This document shows, piece after piece, positions 5,746-10,439 of a DNA stretch of 10,439 nt (positions are counted from its first letter, which is position 1; every line of letters starts with the position of its first letter). A program made the translations under genes and the position numbers. The notes beneath the pieces were generated by a model, which ran no database searches, was not told the DNA's origin, and was given only the letters and a program-made list of their open reading frames with translations. Source of the stretch: Clostridia bacterium (GTDB taxonomy: Bacteria; Bacillota; Clostridia; Oscillospirales; CAG-382); assembly GCA_900754535.1 (NCBI GenBank), contig CAAEDF010000228.1, forward strand, positions 1 through 10,439, given 5' to 3'.

Positions 5746-6696
5746 TCAGTCTTCGGATTTCTTAAGCGACAGCCCGAGCGACTGAAGCTTCTGAATAACT
5801 TCTTCAAGCGACTTTTTACCGAGGTTGCGGACCTTCATCATATCCTCCTCGGTTCTGTTAATAAGATCCTCAACGGTATCAATGCCTGCGCGTTTGAGGC
5901 AGTTGAAGCTCCTGACCGACATATCGAGTTCTTCGATAGTCATTTCAAGGACCTTTTCCTTGATAGTCTCCTCGCGGTCGACCATTATCTCGGTGTTCTT
6001 TGCCTCGTCAGACAGTTCGATAAACAGGTTAAGGTGCTCGCTGAGTATCTTGGCTGCCAGCGAAACCGCCTCCTTGGCGTTTATCGTTCCGTTTGTCGTC
6101 AGATCTATGGTCAGCTTGTCATAGTCGGTTATGTTGCCGACACGGGTGTTTTCCACCTTGAAATTGACGTTATATACCGGCGTATAGATCGAATCGGTAT
6201 ATATCAACCCGATAACGCTGGTGTTCATCTGCTTGTTTTTTTCCGACGAGACATAGCCTCTTCCGTGATCGAAAGTGATCTCCATATAGAATTCCGCGCC
6301 GTCTTCAAGCGTGGCTATATGATGCGAAGGATTAAGTATCTCTATGTCGGAATCGACAACGATATCACCCGCGGTTATCTCGCCGGCATTTCTCGCTTTG
6401 ATGACAACCGTTTTCGGAGTCTGCGAGTAGAGCCTTGCGACAATACCCTTGACGTTGAGAACTATCTCGGTCACGTCCTCCTTTACGCCGGGGACGGTAG
6501 ATATCTCGTGCAGCACGCCTTCGATCTTAACGGAGGTTGCGGCAACGCCGGGCAGAGAGCTGAGCAGCACTCTTCTGAGTGAGTTTCCCAATGTTATACC
6601 GTAGCCGCGCTCAAGGGGTTCGATGACAAAAGTGCCATGCTTTCCGTCTTCACTGAGATCGACAGTAATGATATTCGGTCTTTCTATCTCAATCAT
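5746..6696 (-). CDS. rpoA: DNA-directed RNA polymerase subunit alpha
   Basis: Alpha dimerises to nucleate RNA polymerase assembly, and its C-terminal domain contacts UP-element DNA and activators. At 316 residues it has the normal length for Bacillota. The N-terminal domain (about 1-228) shows [20 protein letters not shown] and LLSSLPGVA, the dimer and assembly core. After a linker, the C-terminal domain (about 245-316) has the DNA-binding helix [14 protein letters not shown], in which R262 corresponds to E. coli R265, and [10 protein letters not shown]. The start ATG 6696 follows AAAGGAGG. The gene sits between rpsD and rplQ, as in the alpha operon. Confidence 0.98.
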   Translation of the reverse strand: MIEIERPNIITVDLSEDGKHGTFVIEPLERGYGITLGNSLRRVLLSSLPGVAATSVKIEGVLHEISTVPGVKEDVTEIVLNVKGIVARLYSQTPKTVVIKARNAGEITAGDIVVDSDIEILNPSHHIATLEDGAEFYMEITFDHGRGYVSSEKNKQMNTSVIGLIYTDSIYTPVYNVNFKVENTRVGNITDYDKLTIDLTTNGTINAKEAVSLAAKILSEHLNLFIELSDEAKNTEIMVDREETIKEKVLEMTIEELDMSVRSFNCLKRAGIDTVEDLINRTEEDMMKVRNLGKKSLEEVIQKLQSLGLSLKKSED

Positions 6697-6726
6697 TGGT
6701 TAACCTCCTTTGACGTTCAGGCCCGA

Positions 6727-7359
6727 TTACTTGGAATACAACTCAACTATAAGATGCTCCTCTATCGGGAAGTCTATATCCGCCTTCACGGGCAGTGCGA
6801 CAACGGTCGTCTGTACGTTTTCCTTATCGACCGAAAGCCAAGCGGGTATCTGCCTTGCGGAGATATTTTCGACAAGCATTTTAATCTTTTCGGACTTTTT
6901 GCTCTGCTCGCGGAGGGTTATGATGTCGCCCTTCTTTACGAGGTAGGAGGGGATATCGACCTTGCGGCCGTTTACCCTGAAATGTCCGTGGCGAACCAGC
7001 TGGCGCGCCTCGCGGCGGCTTTCCGCCATACCCATGCGGTACACGACGTTATCAAGCCGTCTTTCAATCATTGTGAGAAGGTTTTCACCGGTCTGGCCTT
7101 CTTTTTTGTCTGCCTTCACAAAATAATTCTTAAACTGCTTCTCTAAAATACCATAGTACCTCTTTGCCTTCTGCTTTTCACGAAGCTGAAGACCGTATTC
7201 CTTGACTCTCTTCCTGCCGCCGCCGACACCGTGCTGACCCGGCACCTGCGCTCTGCGTGCAAACGCGCATTTGTCTGAAAAACATCTGTCGCCCTTGAGA
7301 AAGAGCTTTGTGCCCTCCCTGCGGCACAGCCTGCAGGCAGGTCCTGTATACTTTGCCAT
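6727..7359 (-). CDS. rpsD: Ribosomal protein uS4, zinc-binding form
   Basis: uS4 is a primary 16S rRNA-binding protein that starts assembly of the 30S body and, in several bacteria, represses translation of its own operon. The 210-residue sequence keeps four cysteines, C9, C12, C26 and C31, spaced like the zinc site of Thermus thermophilus S4. The S4 RNA-binding domain follows (about 99-165, [22 protein letters not shown] in part, [20 protein letters not shown] in part). AGGAGGTTAT precedes the ATG. Its place between rpsK and rpoA is the ancestral alpha-operon layout; Bacillus subtilis has rpsD elsewhere. Regulation by S4 of this operon is possible, but I see no specific site. Confidence 0.98.
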   Translation of the reverse strand: MAKYTGPACRLCRREGTKLFLKGDRCFSDKCAFARRAQVPGQHGVGGGRKRVKEYGLQLREKQKAKRYYGILEKQFKNYFVKADKKEGQTGENLLTMIERRLDNVVYRMGMAESRREARQLVRHGHFRVNGRKVDIPSYLVKKGDIITLREQSKKSEKIKMLVENISARQIPAWLSVDKENVQTTVVALPVKADIDFPIEEHLIVELYSK

Positions 7360-7383
7360 TAGATAACCTCCTGTCCTTTCGGA

Positions 7384-7782
7384 TTAAACACGTCTTCTTT
7401 TCGGCGGTCTGCAGCCGTTATGCGGGATGGGTGTTACGTCCTTGATGGTCGTAATGTCAAGTCCGGCGACCTGAAGCGCTCTTATTGCGGCTTCACGTCC
7501 CTGTCCGGGACCCTTGACAAAAACCTCTACGGTTTTAAGGCCATGCTCCATAGCTGCCTTGGCAGCGGTTTCCGCAGCCATCTGCGCGGCGAAAGGAGTG
7601 GATTTACGCGAGCCTCTGTATCCGAGCCCGCCGGCAGACGCCCACGACAAAGCGTTTCCCGCAGTATCCGTTATTGTTACGATCGTATTGTTGAAGCTCG
7701 AGCTGATATGCGCTGCTCCGCGTTCTACGTTCTTGCGTTCGCGGCGACGCTTCGCTACGACCTTTTTCTGCATCTTTGCCAT
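7384..7782 (-). CDS. rpsK: Ribosomal protein uS11
   Basis: uS11 lines the mRNA exit (platform) region of the 30S subunit. The 132-residue protein shows the family core: [40 protein letters not shown] (central part), [17 protein letters not shown], and the C-terminal [18 protein letters not shown]. Length is normal. AAGGGAGGGAAG, overlapping the rpsM stop, precedes the ATG. The gap to rpsM is 15 nt and to rpsD 24 nt. Confidence 0.98.
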   Translation of the reverse strand: MAKMQKKVVAKRRRERKNVERGAAHISSSFNNTIVTITDTAGNALSWASAGGLGYRGSRKSTPFAAQMAAETAAKAAMEHGLKTVEVFVKGPGQGREAAIRALQVAGLDITTIKDVTPIPHNGCRPPKRRRV

Positions 7783-7797
7783 TAAATCTTCCCTCCC

Positions 7798-8166
7798 TTA
7801 TTTCTTCTTGTTGGCAATGGTCTTGACGGGACCTTTTCTTGTGCGCGCGTTCGTTTTGGTACGCTGACCTCTTACGGGCAGGCCCATTCTGTGACGCTTG
7901 CCGCGATAGCAATCGATATCCACCATTCGCTTGATGTTGAGCGCGACGTCCCTTCTCAGGTCGCCTTCGACAACATAGTCGTTTTCGATGACTTCACGCA
8001 GCTTTGCGACATCGTCCTCTGTAAGATCCTTTACTCTGGTATCGGGATTGATACCGGTTTTTTTGAGGATCTCGTTGGAACGCGTTCTGCCGATACCGTA
8101 GATATAGGTCAGACCGATTTCCACACGCTTGGCGTTCGGGATGTCAACACCGGAAATACGAGCCAT
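7798..8166 (-). CDS. rpsM: Ribosomal protein uS13
   Basis: uS13 sits on the head of the 30S subunit and forms bridges to the 50S subunit; its C-terminal tail reaches tRNA. The 122-residue protein shows [21 protein letters not shown] at the start (read in two parts), [17 protein letters not shown] with the helix-two-turn-helix, and the basic end [21 protein letters not shown] plus IANKKK. Normal length. A GGAGTGAGGTG stretch precedes the ATG, and rpmJ lies 15 nt upstream. Confidence 0.98.
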   Translation of the reverse strand: MARISGVDIPNAKRVEIGLTYIYGIGRTRSNEILKKTGINPDTRVKDLTEDDVAKLREVIENDYVVEGDLRRDVALNIKRMVDIDCYRGKRHRMGLPVRGQRTKTNARTRKGPVKTIANKKK

Positions 8167-8181
8167 TTTTACACCTCACTC

Positions 8182-8295
8182 CTATCCTTGCCTCTGTTTA
8201 TGCTTGGGGTTTTCGCATATTATCATGATTTTGCCCTTACGTTTGATTACTTTGCACTTCTCGCAAATTTTCTTGACGGAAGGCTTGACTTTCAT
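8182..8295 (-). CDS. rpmJ: Ribosomal protein bL36, zinc-ribbon form
   Basis: This 37-residue protein of the large subunit is complete: [20 protein letters not shown], then [18 protein letters not shown]11, C14, C27 and H32 are the zinc ligands of the metal-binding bL36 paralogue, so this is the zinc-dependent version. AAAGGA lies upstream of the ATG at 8295. It is in the standard place between infA and rpsM. Confidence 0.97.
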   Translation of the reverse strand: MKVKPSVKKICEKCKVIKRKGKIMIICENPKHKQRQG

Positions 8296-8367
8296 TTTAT
8301 GACCATTCCTTTCTCGCTGATGCTTTAAGTTTTTCGGGCATCGGTTGAAGATGCGGACAACATGCCG

Positions 8368-8586
8368 TCACTTTGAACGGAAGGTGATCCTTCCCTGATT
8401 CGGATCGTATATCGACACTTCCACCGTCACCTTGTCTCCGGGGAATATCTTGATATAATGCATCCTCATCTTACCGGAAATGTGGGCCGTCACCATATGA
8501 CCGTTTGACAGCTTTACCTTGAAAACGGTATTGGGGAGCGCCTCGGTGACTACGCCTTCAAATTCAATCACATCGTCTTTAGCCAG
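8368..8586 (-). CDS. infA: Translation initiation factor IF-1, non-AUG (CTG) start
   Basis: IF-1 binds the A site of the 30S subunit and assists IF-2 and IF-3. The protein is a single S1/OB fold: [40 protein letters not shown], then [10 protein letters not shown] and GRITFRSK. The usual beginning MAKDDVIEF is encoded here as CTG GCT AAA GAC GAT GTG ATT GAA TTT, so the canonical start codon is CTG at 8586-8584, giving the family length of 72. GAGGAGGG (8600-8593) is 6 nt from this CTG. The same frame has a stop at 8619-8617 and no ATG in between; other choices are ATT (8589 or 8592) or GTG at 8571, which is 21 nt from the Shine-Dalgarno and loses five conserved residues. Identity is certain. 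The exact start is inferred. Confidence 0.95.
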   Translation of the reverse strand: MAKDDVIEFEGVVTEALPNTVFKVKLSNGHMVTAHISGKMRMHYIKIFPGDKVTVEVSIYDPNQGRITFRSK

Positions 8587-8592
8587 AATAAT

Positions 8593-8600
8593 CCCTCCTC
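8593..8600 (-). promoter_or_regulatory. Strong Shine-Dalgarno that fixes the infA start
   Basis: GAGGAGGG on the minus strand is nearly fully complementary to the 16S rRNA 3' end. Its 6-nt distance to CTG 8586 supports initiation there rather than at GTG 8571. Confidence 0.8.
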
Positions 8601-8616
8601 GGAAAGCTTTCCGCGT

Positions 8617-8865
8617 TCAGCCGTCCGACTCTGCGATAAACGCGCGGATACATCTGTTGGTGAATTCCTCCGAGTTTAATACCGCATTGCCGACGGGTTT
8701 GATATGCTTAATTTTTTTCCTTTTGGGCGATTCAACGCGCCTCAGTCTGCCGTCCGCGACGTACACATAGCTGTCGTCGATTATCCCGACGACAACAAGC
8801 ATGCGTCCCTTGTCCCTGCCGCACAGGGACAGCACTACCGAGCCTAACAGCATACTCGTGTCCAA
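8617..8865 (-). CDS. KOW-domain RNA-binding protein (L14e-like, YbzG-type)
   Basis: This small protein (82 residues from the chosen start) has an N-terminal KOW/SH3-like RNA-binding fold: LGSVVLSLCGRDKGRMLVVV, DDSYVYVADGRLRRVESPKRKK and KHIKPVG. It resembles the archaeal/eukaryotic L14e family (COG2163) and is found between map and infA in many Bacillota (ybzG in B. subtilis). Its role on the ribosome or in translation is not established. There is no well-placed ATG. TTG 8865 is 7 nt after GGAGG (8877-8873); TTG 8868 (4 nt) or ATG 8853 (19 nt) are alternatives. The gene is 20 nt downstream of map and 30 nt upstream of infA. Confidence 0.88.
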   Translation of the reverse strand: MDTSMLLGSVVLSLCGRDKGRMLVVVGIIDDSYVYVADGRLRRVESPKRKKIKHIKPVGNAVLNSEEFTNRCIRAFIAESDG

Positions 8866-8885
8866 CAAAAGACCTCCATATGAGC

Positions 8886-9632
8886 TTACAGAGCGGTCAA
8901 TATGACCGGTTCTCCGTCAGATATGCACACCGTGTTTTCGTAATGCGCAGACAACCTGCCGTCAAGTGTTTTTACCGTCCAGCCATCATCAAGCACCTTA
9001 ACTCTCCAGGTGCCGGCGTTGACCATCGGTTCGATGGCGAGAGTCATTCCGCTGCGCAGTCTCAAACCATGTCCGGGGATTCCGTAGTTGGGGACCTCAG
9101 GATCCTCGTGGAGCTTTTCGCCCACGCCGTGGCCTATAAAGTCTCTTACTACGGAAAAGCCGTTTGCTCTTACATACGATTCGACGGCAGCGCCGATATC
9201 GCCGATCCTGTTGCCGGGGAGCGCCGTTTCGAGCCCCTTGAAAAAGCTTTGTTTTGTGACCTCGATAAGCTTTGAGGCCTCCTCGGAGATATCGCCCACC
9301 GGGAAAGTGGCGGCACAATCGCCGTGATAGCCCTTATAAAACGCGCCGACATCGATTTTTACTATATCGCCGTTTTTAAGCACGGTGTCCGACGGAATGC
9401 CGTGGATGACCTGATCGTTTATGCTTATGCAGGCGGACGCCGGAAACCCGGCATAGCCGAGGAACGAAGGCTGCGCTCCGTGAGACATGATGCAGGCTTT
9501 TATCTTTGCATCAATCTGGTGCGTCGTTACGCCTTCTCTTACAAGCGACCCGCCGACCTCACGAGCTTCTGCGGCGATACGACCGGCATCACGCATATGC
9601 TCGATCTGAGCGTTGTTTTTTATAACGATCAT
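8886..9632 (-). CDS. map: Methionine aminopeptidase, type I
   Basis: It removes the initiator Met from new proteins in the cytosol, after deformylation. The 248-residue length is typical of type Ia enzymes without an N-terminal extension. All metal ligands are present: D94 (IVKIDVG), D105 (YHGDCAATF), H168 (FIGHGVGEKLHEDP), E201 (TLAIEPMV) and E232 (HYENTV); H77 in QVIHGIPSD is the conserved substrate-side His. The ATG overlaps the adk stop by 4 nt (ATGA), so translation is probably coupled to adk. The adk-map pairing downstream of secY is standard in Bacillota. Confidence 0.97.
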   Translation of the reverse strand: MIVIKNNAQIEHMRDAGRIAAEAREVGGSLVREGVTTHQIDAKIKACIMSHGAQPSFLGYAGFPASACISINDQVIHGIPSDTVLKNGDIVKIDVGAFYKGYHGDCAATFPVGDISEEASKLIEVTKQSFFKGLETALPGNRIGDIGAAVESYVRANGFSVVRDFIGHGVGEKLHEDPEVPNYGIPGHGLRLRSGMTLAIEPMVNAGTWRVKVLDDGWTVKTLDGRLSAHYENTVCISDGEPVILTAL

Positions 9633-10264
9633 TTTATGCCCAGCGCCGAAAGCGTCAAAGCGGTCGTATCGGCAACTTCCTCCTGACCGATGACCTTTTT
9701 GAGCAGGCCCTTCTTTTCATAATAGGCCTTGAGCGGTTCGGTCTCGTTGTGATACGTAACAAGACGGCTCTTGACGACCGCGGGGTCGTCGTCCTTTCTT
9801 ATGATAAGATCGGCGCCGCACTTGTCGCATTTGCCCTCCGACTTGGGGGGATTGTATTTAACGTGATATGGGTTGCCGCATGAGGAACAAAGCCTTCTGC
9901 CGCCGAGACGCTCGACGATAGTATCGTCGGAGACTTCAAGAGAAAGTACTACGTCGATCTTCACGTTCATTGCGTCAAGCGCTTCCGCCTGAGGCACCGT
10001 ACGGGGAAAGCCGTCGAGTATAAAGCCGTTTTTGCAATCGTCTTCGGCAAGTCTGTCCTTGAGGATACCGATAACGACCTCGTCGGGGACAAGCGCGCCG
10101 CTTTCGATATAGCTCTTTGCGGCCAGTCCGCACTCCGTTCCTTTGCTGATTGCCTCTCGGAGGATTGCGCCGGTTGATATGGTGGGGATAGCAAGGCGTT
10201 TGCTTACTATCTCAGCCTGAGTGCCCTTTCCGGCGCCGGGAGGGCCGAAGAAAATAATATTCAT
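9629..10264 (-). CDS. adk: Adenylate kinase, long form with zinc LID
   Basis: It interconverts ATP plus AMP and two ADP in the cytosol. The 211-residue protein starts with the P-loop FFGPPGAGKGTQA (7-15), followed by the AMP-binding region ISTGAILREAI, and GFILDGFPRTVPQAEAL (80-96). The LID (about 122-160) carries C126-x2-C129 and C146-x2-C149, the structural zinc site common in Gram-positive enzymes. The start ATG 10264 has only a weak ribosome binding site. It lies 74 nt after secY with a hairpin in the gap, and overlaps map by 4 nt. Confidence 0.98.
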   Translation of the reverse strand: MNIIFFGPPGAGKGTQAEIVSKRLAIPTISTGAILREAISKGTECGLAAKSYIESGALVPDEVVIGILKDRLAEDDCKNGFILDGFPRTVPQAEALDAMNVKIDVVLSLEVSDDTIVERLGGRRLCSSCGNPYHVKYNPPKSEGKCDKCGADLIIRKDDDPAVVKSRLVTYHNETEPLKAYYEKKGLLKKVIGQEEVADTTALTLSALGIK

Positions 10265-10296
10265 AATCTTAACACCGTATCTGTCGTTATCCCGCC

Positions 10297-10324
10297 GCTG
10301 CCGGAAGCAGAGGCATTCGGCAGC
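10297..10324 (-). other. Intercistronic hairpin between secY and adk
   Basis: Arms 10297-10308 and 10313-10324 pair over 12 positions (one A-A mismatch, one G-T pair) around the tetraloop region AGAG. No T-run follows on the minus strand, so it does not look like a terminator. It lies 15 nt after the secY stop and may influence mRNA processing or stability. Confidence 0.5.
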
Positions 10325-10338
10325 AGTCGGGGATATTT

Positions 10339-10439
10339 TTATTCAAGGAAGCCCTTGTAATGTCTGAGAGTGATCTGGCTTTCCAGATCTCTGGTGGTCT
10401 CAAGCGCAACGCCGACAACTATCAGCAGTGACGAACCGC
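10339..10439 (-). CDS. secY: Protein translocase subunit SecY (C-terminal end only)
   Basis: Only the last 32 codons and the TAA stop are inside the window; the rest lies beyond the right edge. The visible end, [20 protein letters not shown] then [12 protein letters not shown], matches the last transmembrane helix and cytosolic tail of bacterial SecY, the core of the SecYEG channel for protein export. Its location just upstream of adk and map is the standard order of this operon. Confidence 0.93.
   Translation of the reverse strand, partial: GSSLLIVVGVALETTRDLESQITLRHYKGFLE

Noticed and set aside
5362..6582. Plus-strand 406-codon open frame
   Set aside because: It is antisense to rplQ and rpoA, which are unmistakable; no ribosome binding site or known motif, and it spans two genes.
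8569..8571. GTG 8571 as the infA start (67 residues)
   Set aside because: It drops the conserved AKDD and is 21 nt from the only Shine-Dalgarno; CTG 8586 gives the family length of 72.
1..10439. CRISPR, tRNA, rRNA, insertion sequences, phage or toxin-antitoxin genes
   Set aside because: No direct repeat array, no cloverleaf or rRNA sequence, no transposase or integrase motif was seen in reading the window.

Overview
The window looks like a chromosomal segment of a Gram-positive clostridium (Bacillota, class Clostridia; an Oscillospirales-like gut or rumen lineage is my guess, not shown by the sequence). Reasons: the minus-strand gene order secY-adk-map-KOW protein-infA-rpmJ-rpsM-rpsK-rpsD-rpoA-rplQ, the small KOW RNA-binding gene between map and infA that is typical of Bacillota, strong AGGAGG-type ribosome binding sites, sigma-A-type promoters, and a secreted Big_2/SH3 cell-wall hydrolase. 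Base composition is roughly balanced, except for one visibly A/T-rich gene at 4532-5005. I see no rRNA, tRNA, CRISPR array, insertion sequence or phage gene.

Right half (10439 down to about 5145, minus strand): the 3' end of the ribosomal-protein/alpha operon. It runs from the last codons of secY through adenylate kinase, methionine aminopeptidase, a KOW protein, IF-1, bL36, uS13, uS11, uS4, RNA polymerase alpha and bL17, and ends at a hairpin plus T-run at 5145-5182. Gaps are short (a 4-nt overlap up to 74 nt). The operon supplies small-subunit assembly, translation initiation, transcription, protein export, N-terminal Met removal and adenylate balance. Its own promoter lies outside the window. 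Two details stand out: infA has no ATG start available, and bL17 carries a long Ala/Lys/Glu-rich tail.

Middle (about 4334-5145): a small orphan HD-domain protein on the minus strand with its own good promoter and a perfect 9+9 inverted repeat just upstream of the -35 box. It converges on the ABC operon at a hairpin that can terminate in both directions.

Left half (1-4333): two divergent units separated by about 500 bp. On the minus strand is a secreted GH73-type glucosaminidase with Big_2 and SH3 domains, cut by the left window edge. On the plus strand is a three-gene ABC-2-type exporter (ATPase plus two PF06182-type permeases) with tight overlaps. Both start from promoters with perfect -35 and -10 hexamers that share a 13-nt block, and the exporter has an unusually long leader of about 237 nt.

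Most of the window is housekeeping. I found no convincing new multi-gene system. The best leads are regulatory: the non-AUG start of infA, the exporter leader, and the dyad-controlled HD gene.
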